Source of the DNA: Chloroflexota bacterium
GTDB lineage: Bacteria; Chloroflexota; Anaerolineae; Anaerolineales; Anaerolineaceae
Assembly (NCBI GenBank): GCA_029548365.1
Contig: JAKPNN010000005.1
Location: forward strand, 1 to 64,000
DNA length: 64,000 nt
Reading direction: 5' to 3'
Part shown: in pieces, positions 53,504-62,011 of the stretch
Position numbering within the stretch: the first letter of the stretch is position 1
How the letters are laid out: each line of letters begins with the position of its first letter
Notes under the pieces: generated by a model
Seen by the model: only the letters and a program-made list of their open reading frames with translations
What the model was told of the DNA's origin: nothing
Database searches by the model: none
Made by a program: the position numbers and the translations under genes

Positions 53504-54742
53504 ATGAAAACTGACTTACAAAAGAACCTGACAGAAAACCAAGCCGATGCCCTTTGGATCACCGGCCCAGCCCAACACAATCCCTTTATGATGTACCTGA
53601 CCGGCGGTGGTCATATCACCATAGCTGATGTCATTCTACAGACCGGCCAGGAACCCGTGCTGTGTCATGCCCCCATGGAGCGTGATGAAGCCGCCAAAAC
53701 CGGTCTAAAGACCCTGAATTACAGCAAATACCCGATCAAAGAACGCATGGCAGCAGCTAACGGTGACCGGCTGACAGCCCATGCCTTGCTTTACAAGTCC
53801 ATCTTCGAAGAGCTTGGACTAACTTCGGGCAAGGTCATCCTCTGCGGTCAATCTGACGTGGGCAAAATGCATTCCACCGTCAACAAGCTCCAGGAATTGC
53901 TGCCCGGCCTGTCCTTCCATGGCGACCATGAAGATGCCATCCTGCTGCAAGCCATGTCCACCAAAGACTCCGATGAAATTGAGCGCATCCGAAAAATGGG
54001 TACGGTGGTAGTAGAGGTCGTTTCCCGTGTGGCAGATTTTCTCACCAGCCACAGAGTCGCTGACAATCTGCTGATGAAAGAAGACGGCGACTCCCTCTTG
54101 ATTGGCGATGTTAAAGCCAAAATCAACCTCTGGCTGGCTGAATTGGGCGCCGAGAACCCCAACGATACCATCTTCGCTATCGGGCAAGATGCCGGCGTGC
54201 CCCACAGCAGCGGCAACCCCACCGATCCCCTGACCCTCGGGCAAACCATCGTCTTTGACATCTTTCCCTGTGAACAGGGCGGCGGATATTTCTATGATTT
54301 CACCCGCACCTGGTGCCTGGGATATGCCCCGGACGAAGCCCAGGCCTTATACGACCAGGTTAAATCGGTTTACCAGCAGGTGACCTCCGAACTCAAAACC
54401 GACGTGAACGCAGCCCACTTCCAAGAACGCACCTGCGACCTGTTTGAAGCAATGGGACACAAAACGATCCGCCAGGACCCAGCGGCTGAATCCGGTTATG
54501 TCCACTCTGTGGGACACGGGCTGGGCTTGCACATCCACGAAAAACCCTGGTTCAGCCAGAAGGACGATCCCTCCAACATTCTTGCTCCGGGTTCGGTGTT
54601 TACGATTGAGCCGGGTCTGTACTACCCTGAAAAGGGTCTGGGCGTCCGCCTGGAAGATAGTTATTACGTTACTTCCGCCGGAAAATTTGAGAAGTTTATT
54701 GACTTTCCCATGGAACTCTGTCTGCCCATGAAAAGAAAGTAG
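53504..54742 (+). CDS. M24-family aminopeptidase (Xaa-Pro peptidase-like)
   Basis: A 412-residue metallopeptidase with a creatinase-type N-terminal domain (about 1-150) and a pita-bread catalytic domain. The metal and catalytic residues are visible: HSSGNPTDPL, VFDIFPCEQGGGYFYDFTRT (first Asp ligands), VHSVGHGLGLHIHEKP at about 328 (His), FTIEPGLYYP at about 365 (Glu) and GVRLEDSYYV at about 384 (Glu). It probably removes N-terminal residues next to proline. AGGA precedes the ATG. tsaD follows 12 bases later. Confidence 0.88.
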   Translation: MKTDLQKNLTENQADALWITGPAQHNPFMMYLTGGGHITIADVILQTGQEPVLCHAPMERDEAAKTGLKTLNYSKYPIKERMAAANGDRLTAHALLYKSIFEELGLTSGKVILCGQSDVGKMHSTVNKLQELLPGLSFHGDHEDAILLQAMSTKDSDEIERIRKMGTVVVEVVSRVADFLTSHRVADNLLMKEDGDSLLIGDVKAKINLWLAELGAENPNDTIFAIGQDAGVPHSSGNPTDPLTLGQTIVFDIFPCEQGGGYFYDFTRTWCLGYAPDEAQALYDQVKSVYQQVTSELKTDVNAAHFQERTCDLFEAMGHKTIRQDPAAESGYVHSVGHGLGLHIHEKPWFSQKDDPSNILAPGSVFTIEPGLYYPEKGLGVRLEDSYYVTSAGKFEKFIDFPMELCLPMKRK

Positions 54743-54754
54743 AGGTAAACCGCT

Positions 54755-55789
54755 ATGGCGCTTCCACCAGCACGCATTCTTGGCATCGAAACTTCCTGTG
54801 ATGAGACTGCTGCCGCCGTCATCAGCAATGGCCGGGTGATCGAATCCAATGTGGTCGCCAGCCAGGTTGACCTGCATGCACAATACGGCGGTGTGTTCCC
54901 CGAGCTGGCCTCACGTGAACACGTTAAAGCAATCCACCCCATCGTCAACAAGGCGCTGCGACAGGCTCATGTTGACATTAGTGAAATCGACGCGATTGCC
55001 GTCACCCAGGGACCCGGCCTCGCCGGGTCGCTGGTGGTCGGTGTGAACATGGCCAAAGGTCTCGCCCTGGTCGCCGAAAAGCCCCTGATCGGCATCAACC
55101 ATCTGGAAGGCCATATCTACTCAGCCTGGCTTCATCCTGGCGATGTCACACCCCCTCAACCACCCCGTTTTCCATTGCTGGCGTTACTGGTCTCCGGCGG
55201 GCACAGCGAACTGATCTTGATGACAGACCACCTTGCCTATCAACGCCTGGGAGGTACCCTGGATGATGCAGCCGGGGAGGCTTTAGACAAGGTCGCCCGC
55301 TTGCTCGATTTACCCTATCCTGGCGGACCGTCGATCCAGAAAGTCAGTGCCTCCGGCAAAGAAACCGCCTTTTCCTTCCCCAAAGCCATGCTCGAAGGCA
55401 GCTGGGATTTTTCCTTCAGCGGGGTGAAAACAGCCGTCCTGCGAGCGGTTGAAGCCCTGCAGGCTGAGGGGCGCCCGTTGCCGATTGAAGACCTGGCTGC
55501 CAGTTTCCAGGCAGCCGTGGTAGACGTTTTGGTGGAAAAAACCCTTCACGCAGCACAAAAATATAAAGTGCGGGAAATTATTGTCGCAGGAGGTGTTTCC
55601 GCCAATAAGCGCCTGCGTGAAAAAATTCTGGCAGAAAGTAAATACCCGGTGCACATCCCACCCCTCGCATTGTGCACTGACAACGCCGCTATGATCGCCG
55701 CTGCGGGTTATTTTCATTTCATCAAAGAGGATTTCAGCCCCTTTGATATCGACGTTCTGCCAAACTGGCCGCTTTCATTCTCGCATTAA
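54755..55789 (+). CDS. tsaD: tRNA N6-adenosine threonylcarbamoyltransferase TsaD
   Basis: TsaD transfers the threonylcarbamoyl group to A37 of tRNA, with TsaB and TsaE. The 344 residues carry ILGIETSCDETAAAVI at about residue 8, the metal-binding HLEGH motif (NHLEGHIYSAW) at about 111, LLVSGGHSELILM at about 143, DDAAGEALDKVARLLDLPYPGG at about 169-190, and VAGGVSANKRLRE near 275. GAGGT precedes the ATG. The matching Sua5/YwlC-type gene is at 39.1 kb; no tsaB or tsaE is in the window. Confidence 0.96.
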   Translation: MALPPARILGIETSCDETAAAVISNGRVIESNVVASQVDLHAQYGGVFPELASREHVKAIHPIVNKALRQAHVDISEIDAIAVTQGPGLAGSLVVGVNMAKGLALVAEKPLIGINHLEGHIYSAWLHPGDVTPPQPPRFPLLALLVSGGHSELILMTDHLAYQRLGGTLDDAAGEALDKVARLLDLPYPGGPSIQKVSASGKETAFSFPKAMLEGSWDFSFSGVKTAVLRAVEALQAEGRPLPIEDLAASFQAAVVDVLVEKTLHAAQKYKVREIIVAGGVSANKRLREKILAESKYPVHIPPLALCTDNAAMIAAAGYFHFIKEDFSPFDIDVLPNWPLSFSH

Positions 55790-55818
55790 ATGTAACCGAT
55801 TGCAGTTTCAATCATCCA

Positions 55819-56424
55819 ATGACTAATCAGATCATCTCAGATGCCATAGATCTGGCTGCATTAAGGCGCAAAGACAAAGATGCTTTTACTCAGCTGGTAA
55901 AAGCTGACTCCGGTAAAATTTACCGTCTGGCTCTGAAGATGCTCGCCAACGAACAGGATGCAGAAGACGTGTTGCAGGAGACATTTATCAAAGCATATAA
56001 AAATATCGAAACCTTTGAAGGCCGCTCGAAAATATCAACATGGTTGTATCGCATAGCTGTTAACGAAGCCCTGATGCTTATCAGAAAACGCAAACCGGCG
56101 CAGGTTGACCTCGACGCAGAGATCATTACCGAAAGCGGGGAGTTCGTCCCCAGGCAAATCGTCGATTGGTGTTGTTTGCCAGAGGAAGAGTTCGTCCGCT
56201 CCGAAACCCGCCAGGTGATCAATCTCGGTATCAAATCTTTATCGGATGCCAACCGGGCTGCCTTCCTGTTGCGAGATGTGGAAGGTCTTTCCACCCGCGA
56301 GGCTGCTGAAGTGCTCCAGATCAGCGAATCAGCGCTCAAGGTACGGTTGATGCGCGCTCGACTGGAATTGCGAGAATTTCTAACCGAATACTTCTCGGGG
56401 AAAATGCCGGAGGTTGCTCAATGA
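55819..56424 (+). CDS. ECF-family RNA polymerase sigma factor
   Basis: A 201-residue extracytoplasmic-function sigma factor. Region 2 spans about 20-90: AFTQLVKADSGKIYRLALKM, then DAEDVLQETFIKAYKNI (region 2.2) and STWLYRIAVNEAL (2.4). Region 4 at about 140-190 has LSDANRAAFLLRDVEGLSTR and an HTH EAAEVLQISESALKVRLMRA. The linker is longer than usual and carries DWCCLPEEE, two adjacent cysteines. Its stop overlaps the start of a ZAS anti-sigma gene, the usual pairing. Confidence 0.92.
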   Translation: MTNQIISDAIDLAALRRKDKDAFTQLVKADSGKIYRLALKMLANEQDAEDVLQETFIKAYKNIETFEGRSKISTWLYRIAVNEALMLIRKRKPAQVDLDAEIITESGEFVPRQIVDWCCLPEEEFVRSETRQVINLGIKSLSDANRAAFLLRDVEGLSTREAAEVLQISESALKVRLMRARLELREFLTEYFSGKMPEVAQ

Positions 56425-56681
56425 AACACCCTCACCCAGCCAGCTGTCAGGAGGTTTTGTGGCAAATCAATGCCTATATTGACGGCGAACTGGACCCGGA
56501 TTTGTGTTCTCACCTGGAAGCACATATTGAAAACTGCCCCGACTGCCAGATCGTGATCAACACCTTGAAGAAGACTATCCAGCTCTGCCAGGATGATCGT
56601 GACACGATTGCCCTGCCGCCAGAAGCATGGGATCGGCTTCTGGTCAGTTTAGGACTGAACGATGAAGATGACAAAGAATAA
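56421..56681 (+). CDS. ZAS-type anti-sigma factor (zinc-finger HC2)
   Basis: An 86-residue protein with the anti-sigma zinc-finger layout. After SCQEVLWQINAYIDGELDPDL comes HLEAHIENCPDC, which holds the HxxxCxxC ZAS motif (H, three residues, CPDC) at about residues 36-43. It has no membrane span, so it is a soluble, probably redox- or zinc-sensitive partner of the upstream ECF sigma factor. Start overlaps the sigma gene stop by four bases. Confidence 0.88.
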   Translation: MKHPHPASCQEVLWQINAYIDGELDPDLCSHLEAHIENCPDCQIVINTLKKTIQLCQDDRDTIALPPEAWDRLLVSLGLNDEDDKE

Positions 56682-56877
56682 TAAGCCTAATCAGCCTGCT
56701 GGAAAGCGCTCTGATCAGCAAGTTGTTAAATCTGAAACAAATTGCAACGCCTATGTGCTTCGGTTCAGCACGGGCAGGATCTGCCCGCGCTGCCAGATCG
56801 AAAAGCTGGAATACAACAGTATGCTGCAACTGATCTGTCCCCGGTGCGGCATTATGGAGAGCGGGGCATTTACCTGA
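56662..56877 (+). CDS. Small zinc-ribbon protein
   Basis: A 71-residue basic protein with two CxxC knuckles, ICPRCQIEKLEY and LICPRCGIM, about 22 residues apart in its C-terminal half: a zinc ribbon. The N-terminus is polar and Lys-rich. It overlaps the anti-sigma gene by 20 bases and may start at the second ATG (56668). The role is unknown. Position in the ECF/OsmC run suggests a small redox- or nucleic-acid-binding protein. Confidence 0.65.
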   Translation: MKMTKNNKPNQPAGKRSDQQVVKSETNCNAYVLRFSTGRICPRCQIEKLEYNSMLQLICPRCGIMESGAFT

Positions 56878-56922
56878 TAAAACCAGGAAATCTCCGGTGG
56901 AGATTAGAAAGGAAAATAATGT

Positions 56923-57345
56923 ATGGAAAGTAAAGTCGTTTGGAACGGAAGCCTGTCCTTCACCGGTTTTTCTGAGACCGGCAACTCGATTCCCCTGGAT
57001 ACGAGCAAATCGCAGGGCGGCTCCGAGCATAGTTTCCAACCCATGCAATTGTTTGCCATCGGGTTGTGTGGCTGCACCGGCATGGACGTGATCTCGATCC
57101 TGCAAAAAAAGCGCCAGGAGGTCACCAACTTCGAGGTCAACGCCCAGATTGAAAGGGCTGAAGACCATCCCAAAGTATTTACCAGGATCCACCTTGAATA
57201 CAAGGTTACCGGAAAAAACCTGGATCCAAAAGCGGTTGAGCGCGCGGTGGAACTATCAGAAACCCGCTACTGTCCTTCACTGGCTATGCTCGAAAAAACA
57301 GCCGAGATCAGTAATACAATCACCATCATCGAAGTAGAAGATTAG
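56923..57345 (+). CDS. OsmC/Ohr-family peroxiredoxin-like protein
   Basis: A 140-residue OsmC-fold protein. LFAIGLCGCTGMDVISIL at about residue 45 holds the peroxidatic Cys in the conserved CTGMDV context, with an extra Cys two residues before it. The resolving Cys is in ETRYCPSLAML at about 121. These proteins reduce organic hydroperoxides with thiols. AAAGGAA precedes the ATG. It lies directly after the sigma, anti-sigma and zinc-ribbon genes, suggesting it is a target of that sigma factor. Confidence 0.88.
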   Translation: MESKVVWNGSLSFTGFSETGNSIPLDTSKSQGGSEHSFQPMQLFAIGLCGCTGMDVISILQKKRQEVTNFEVNAQIERAEDHPKVFTRIHLEYKVTGKNLDPKAVERAVELSETRYCPSLAMLEKTAEISNTITIIEVED

Positions 57346-57393
57346 AACGTCACCCTTCGGTGCAGCTTTAAAAAATCGAACCCCTTTTTCAAC

Positions 57394-58713
57394 CTAGCCT
57401 GATTCATCATGGTCGGGAATGAGCTGTTCAACTTCCCGTAAGGGTGTAATCCGGTATGCAACCAGGCATACAACCGCAATCAAAATCCCGCTCAACAGGA
57501 TGATCAGGGACATCCCTCCGCCAGGTTCTGAGCCGAATATCGAACTCAACAGGCGGGTCAGCCAGTTTTTCGGCGCCTGCAAGGCTGGCTCAAAAACCTG
57601 GTCTGCCAGGGGGCCTGCGACAGCCATCGATATTGGCGCTGTGATCTGGGCAATGAAGCGCCGCACCGAGAAAACCCGGCCCTGTACTTCAGGCGCGACC
57701 TTCAATTGCCAGATAGCCTGGTTGGACCCGTTGATGATCGGCGACACAAACAACATCACGAAATTCCCGGCCAGCCAGTAAGGCACTGCCCTGCCCAGCC
57801 CAACCATCCCCAATCCGAACAATCCGCTCACCATCCATCCAACGATCACCCCGTTGATCTTCTTTTTCGCGCCGCCCCAGGCTGTCAGAACCAATCCGCC
57901 CAGCAGCCCACCGATTGCACCGGCGGATTGCACAGAACCAAGGATGGTAGCATTGCCCCCGCTGCTTGCCAGCACCATGGGCGTCAGCAATGTATAACCA
58001 ACCGTGAAAAACAGGTTCCCCATAAAGAACATCAATTGCAGGTACAGCAAGCTGGGACGATCAAACAGATAGCGAAATCCATAGACAAGTTCCCGAACGA
58101 AGGCGCCTTTGGTGTGGTCACTGTGCTTCTTTTTCGGCTCAGGAATGATGACAACCATCAACAATAACAAAGCGACCGCCAGGGTTACCAGGTCGATGAT
58201 GATAATACCGCTGATGCTGATCAGCGGCAGTAAAAAGCCTGCCAATATGGGGGCGAAGATCCCAACACCCGATTCTGCCATAGAGATCATCCCGCTGGTG
58301 CGGGCATAATGCTTTTTGGGCACCATCAGGCTGATTGCGGCTGAATAAGCCGGCCATTGAAAGGCGCCAAACAGCCCCCCCACAAGACCCGTCAGGTACA
58401 GGTGCCAGATTTGCAGGCGGTCGGAAAGCAATAAAACCAGGATGACTACCGTTACCACGCCCGCACCGATATCGCTCAGCGCCATTACCAGCTTCCGGTT
58501 CCAGCGATCCACCAGCACGCCGGCAAACGGGGAAAAAACGATCAACGGCGCAAAGGAGAAAAAACCGATCATCGCCAGCGGGGTCGCCTGGCCGGTCTTT
58601 TCCCATGCCCAGATACCCATGGCAAAATGGGTCATCTGCGAGCCAACCATAGAAAACAATTGTCCGACCCAAACCAGGATAAAACCGCGTAAACTGTCCA
58701 GTTTTGATGCCAT
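57394..58713 (-). CDS. MFS transporter, paralogue of the one at 39.9-41.2 kb
   Basis: A 439-residue MFS protein with about 12 spans; ATG 58713 is preferred over an upstream GTG at 58719. GVLVDRWNRKLVMALSD at about residue 58 is the loop 2-3 motif, and APEVQGRVFSVRRF at about 340 closely resembles the other MFS gene of the window. The central loop is PEPKKKHSDHTKG. Substrate unknown; exporters of macrolides or siderophores share the family. It is convergent with the OsmC gene, with only a small hairpin between them. Confidence 0.85.
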   Translation of the reverse strand: MASKLDSLRGFILVWVGQLFSMVGSQMTHFAMGIWAWEKTGQATPLAMIGFFSFAPLIVFSPFAGVLVDRWNRKLVMALSDIGAGVVTVVILVLLLSDRLQIWHLYLTGLVGGLFGAFQWPAYSAAISLMVPKKHYARTSGMISMAESGVGIFAPILAGFLLPLISISGIIIIDLVTLAVALLLLMVVIIPEPKKKHSDHTKGAFVRELVYGFRYLFDRPSLLYLQLMFFMGNLFFTVGYTLLTPMVLASSGGNATILGSVQSAGAIGGLLGGLVLTAWGGAKKKINGVIVGWMVSGLFGLGMVGLGRAVPYWLAGNFVMLFVSPIINGSNQAIWQLKVAPEVQGRVFSVRRFIAQITAPISMAVAGPLADQVFEPALQAPKNWLTRLLSSIFGSEPGGGMSLIILLSGILIAVVCLVAYRITPLREVEQLIPDHDESG

Positions 58714-59060
58714 AAGCACACACTTTCTGTTTTAATTTAAATTTTCGCATCAAACGACAATTTTGCTCACAAACCCTTCATCCCCACCCTCAGGAGATTA
58801 AAGTCGTCAGAGGTTTTAATGTCAGTTAACGTCTTGTGCAAAGACAGATCGTCATGTATTATAAACCACAAATAAATTAAAAACTTTCGCAAGTTCAACA
58901 TCTAACCATTCTGGTGAGTTGGCGAATGGTTAATAAACCAACACCAATTTAAATCGATCAAACTCCGCTGCTCTCCTCGCCAACCCACCGACGGCTGCCT
59001 TCGCAATAATGCGTTCAACAGGCGTTATTAACGGGTAAAATTAGGTTGATTGAGGTCAAT
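58714..59060. other. Divergent intergenic region with a 9-bp inverted repeat
   Basis: About 350 bases between the MFS gene and the M1-like peptidase gene. No gene is seen. It contains a perfect inverted repeat, TAACCATTC (58903-58911) and GAATGGTTA (58924-58932), centred 12 bases apart, and a promoter for the + strand gene at 59014-59041. Confidence 0.5.
59014..59041 (+). promoter_or_regulatory. Promoter of the M1-like peptidase gene
   Basis: TTCAAC (59014-59019) and TAAAAT (59036-59041) are 16 bases apart. The start near 59048 would give a short leader with GAGG before ATG 59061. Confidence 0.5.
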
Positions 59061-60563
59061 ATGACAAATTCTAAACCTACACGAAAGCTTGTTCTGCTTT
59101 TATGCGCCATCTGCCTGCTGGCGGCTTGCTCGCCGGGCGAAGAGATGCTCCCCACCCCTTCTCCAACTGCCACCCTGCAAGCGACAGCCACGCCAACGCC
59201 CTCACCAACGCCCACGCCGGAGCCAACTCCGACACCCACGCCCCTGCCCATGGACGGAAAGCAGACCCAGTACATAATTGATGCCACCATCAATTATTAC
59301 AATCGGTTGATCACGGTCTCCAGTCAATCCACCTATACCAATAAAACCAGCGTCCCCATCACAGAAATGGTGTTCATCGTTTATCCGACCATCTTCCAAA
59401 ATGCGATCTTTATGCGCTCCGTCAAACTGGGCGACGGGACGACCATCGACAATTACCGTTGGGAAAGCCACCGCATGGTGGTTCCCCTCGAAACGCCCCT
59501 GCAGCCCGGCGAACAGATCAGCTTTATTCACAGCTATGAACTGTATATGCCCGATCGCTTAGGCGTTTTCGGACAAACCGGGCGCCAGTTGCTGCTTTCT
59601 TACTGGTATCCAACCATCCCGCCATATGATGCAGAACAGGGATGGCTGGCTTACGAGTTTTCTCTGGTCAACAGCATGTTCGTTGGCGAACACCAGGTCT
59701 TCGAATCGGCTGATTTTGATGTAACCATCAGCTTTACCGATCGGGCTGAAAACTTGGAGATCGCCGCCGGGGCGCTGCCTACTATTGATGATGGCAGCTA
59801 CCGCTTTGTGCTGCCCTTAGCGCGCACCTTCGTGCTGGCGATCAGCGACTCTTATGAAATCCTTACTCGCGAGGTCAACGGGGTGCAGATCAGGGGATTC
59901 TCATTTCCCGAAGTGATCGAATCCTCTGAGGTTGCGGTGGATCTGGCTGAAAAAGCACTGCGCCTGTATTCTGAGTTGTTTGGACCTTATGAGCGCGACG
60001 TGCTCAGCGTGGTGCAGGCGGATATGGATATCAACATGGAATTCGATGGCCTGATCCTGATCCAAAGCAGTTTTTACTGGCTCTACCGCGATCCGCCGCG
60101 TTCGGACCTGCATATTATCGTCCCTCACGAGGTATTGCATCAATGGTTCTTCAGCCTGGTGGGTAATAACCAGGCCATGGAACCCTGGCTGGACGAGTCG
60201 ATTGCCACCTATGCAGAATCTCTGTTTTTCGAGCGCTACTTCCCCGATGACCTTGAATGGTGGTGGAACACCCGTGTCTATTCGCACTTACCCACCGGCA
60301 CCATCGATACATCGATCTACGTAGCCGGCGGCGTAACAGAATACTTCAATCGCGCCTATCGGCGCGGGGCATTATTTTATAAAGATTTGCGTGAAGTTAT
60401 GGACGATGAGGCTTTTTTCAGGTTTATGCTGGATTATGCCCAGTCGCACCGCTATAAAATCGCTTCAGGGATAGATTTTTACAACACCCTGATACAGCAT
60501 ACAGAGGCAAATGTGTTCCCCGTTTTTGAACTCTATTTCACCAACCCGCCAGGCAATCCATAA
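59061..60563 (+). CDS. Lipoprotein metallopeptidase of the M1 (gluzincin) type
   Basis: ATG 59061 follows GAGG by five bases and gives 500 residues. The signal ends in lipobox LLAAC (residue about 21), then a Thr/Pro-rich spacer (about 30-60) that would extend the enzyme from the membrane. A beta-rich M1 N-terminal domain is followed by the zinc site HEVLH at about 356, with the third ligand in LDESIATYAE exactly 18 residues later, as in M1 enzymes. AYRRGALFYKDL supplies the likely catalytic Tyr. The usual GAMEN motif is degenerate (NMEFDGL). The substrate is unknown. Confidence 0.85.
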   Translation: MTNSKPTRKLVLLLCAICLLAACSPGEEMLPTPSPTATLQATATPTPSPTPTPEPTPTPTPLPMDGKQTQYIIDATINYYNRLITVSSQSTYTNKTSVPITEMVFIVYPTIFQNAIFMRSVKLGDGTTIDNYRWESHRMVVPLETPLQPGEQISFIHSYELYMPDRLGVFGQTGRQLLLSYWYPTIPPYDAEQGWLAYEFSLVNSMFVGEHQVFESADFDVTISFTDRAENLEIAAGALPTIDDGSYRFVLPLARTFVLAISDSYEILTREVNGVQIRGFSFPEVIESSEVAVDLAEKALRLYSELFGPYERDVLSVVQADMDINMEFDGLILIQSSFYWLYRDPPRSDLHIIVPHEVLHQWFFSLVGNNQAMEPWLDESIATYAESLFFERYFPDDLEWWWNTRVYSHLPTGTIDTSIYVAGGVTEYFNRAYRRGALFYKDLREVMDDEAFFRFMLDYAQSHRYKIASGIDFYNTLIQHTEANVFPVFELYFTNPPGNP

Positions 60564-60619
60564 AACCAGAATAAGTATCACGCTTGAAAACACACCGTTT
60601 TCTTCGATATTAACCGTGC

Positions 60620-60647
60620 TTGACAATCATATCTTCCGTGATACTAT
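60620..60647 (+). promoter_or_regulatory. Promoter of the LysM-M23 gene
   Basis: TTGACA (60620-60625) and TACTAT (60642-60647) are 16 bases apart. AGAGGAC follows, five bases before ATG 60664. Confidence 0.6.
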
Positions 60648-60663
60648 GCTATTAGAGGACAAA

Positions 60664-61863
60664 ATGAACGATCAACCCGATTCTGAAAGCAAAATCGAAG
60701 ATAGTGACCTTGAAAAATCCGAAGCGGACTCGCCAGAAAGACCAGGGTCCGAAAATTCTCTAAACACAGGCTCTAAACCAGGCGCAATTTTCAGGCGCCC
60801 AGCCGTGATCCGAACAGCGATGCTGATCACTACAGGGCTGGTGTTCACGCTATTGGTATGGGGCGTTGGCTCGCTAATTGTACACGCCACCATGCCCACG
60901 CCAGAGCCCACCCCGGTACCCACGGCAACCCTTGTGACCCTGCCTGCAGGGGTCAGCACGCCAGCTTTTTCAGCCAGTGCGCAATCAACCGGTTTGCTGC
61001 GCGGGCATGAAATTCAAATCACCCCCGCAACCGCAGTTGAGGATCGCACCGAAGTGACCCAATACACCGTTGAAGAAGGGGATACGATCTTTGGAATCGC
61101 AGATAAATTCGGGTTAACGCCTGAAACGGTGTTGTGGTCCAACCGCTATGTGATTGGTGACACACCGGATGGGTTAAGCATCGGCGTAGAACTCTTCATC
61201 CTGCCCATGGATGGTGTTTACCACCGCTGGTCCGAAGGAGAGGGGTTAAACGGCGTGTCCTCCTTTTACGGTGTCTCCCCCGATGTGATTATCAATTACC
61301 CAGGCAACAACCTGGATCAAGATCTCGTTGGTGACTATTCAAATCCCAACATCGCTCCGGGCACGATGCTGGTTGTCCCGGGCGGTGAACGGCCGACGGT
61401 AGCCTGGATTGTTCCTCGGGATAACCCCGCTTCGGGCAATTCCTATCTTGGCCCTGGCGCCTGCGGAGGCATCCTCTATGGCGATGTCGGCACCGGCACC
61501 TTCACCTGGCCGACCACAGAAAGATGGATTTCGGGCTATGAATATAACCCTCCCGTTCACAATGGGCTTGATTTTGCCGGTCGTTCCGGCTTCTCCATCT
61601 TCGCTTCTGATTCGGGAGTCATCGTCTATTCGGGCTGGTCAGATCGCGGGTACGGCAATTTGATCGTTATCGACCATGATCGCGGCTGGCAGACCTTTTA
61701 TGCCCACCTGCTGGATGGTTCGATGCTGCCCTGTGGTAGCAATGTCCAGAAGGGTCAGTTGATCGGCTTGATGGGTAGCACCGGCAGGTCCACCGGTCCC
61801 CACCTTCATTTTGAAATGCGGTTAAACGGATACCCGGTCAACCCCTGGCAATTCCTCAATTAA
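60664..61863 (+). CDS. Membrane-anchored LysM-M23 peptidoglycan endopeptidase
   Basis: The 399-residue protein has an acidic cytoplasmic N-terminus (about 1-50), one membrane span at about 60-80 (LITTGLVFTLLVWGVGSLIV), and a Thr/Pro linker. A LysM domain follows at about 137-185 (YTVEEGDTIFGIADKFGLTP), then a second LysM-like segment with GVSSFYGVSPDVIINYPGN. The C-terminal M23 domain has HNGLDFAGRSG (HxxxD), FYAHLLDG and GPHLHFEMRLNG (HxH). All zinc-site residues are intact, so it should cut peptide cross-links. Confidence 0.92.
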   Translation: MNDQPDSESKIEDSDLEKSEADSPERPGSENSLNTGSKPGAIFRRPAVIRTAMLITTGLVFTLLVWGVGSLIVHATMPTPEPTPVPTATLVTLPAGVSTPAFSASAQSTGLLRGHEIQITPATAVEDRTEVTQYTVEEGDTIFGIADKFGLTPETVLWSNRYVIGDTPDGLSIGVELFILPMDGVYHRWSEGEGLNGVSSFYGVSPDVIINYPGNNLDQDLVGDYSNPNIAPGTMLVVPGGERPTVAWIVPRDNPASGNSYLGPGACGGILYGDVGTGTFTWPTTERWISGYEYNPPVHNGLDFAGRSGFSIFASDSGVIVYSGWSDRGYGNLIVIDHDRGWQTFYAHLLDGSMLPCGSNVQKGQLIGLMGSTGRSTGPHLHFEMRLNGYPVNPWQFLN

Positions 61864-62011
61864 GCGCGTGTTGAATATTAACTAATTTAATACCAGGACG
61901 CGCTCGTAGGGGCAAATCTTCTCGTAATGCTCCCTGTGCCCTGTAAGGGTATTGAGCCGTGTCCGCCGTGCCAAATGCATGCCCTTTGGGCAGGCAGTGG
62001 AACCAAGCGAC

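Noticed and set aside
59015-59293. Minus-strand frame with Gly-Val repeats
   Set aside because: It is the complement of the Thr/Pro-rich linker codons of the M1-like lipoprotein, not a glycine-rich protein.
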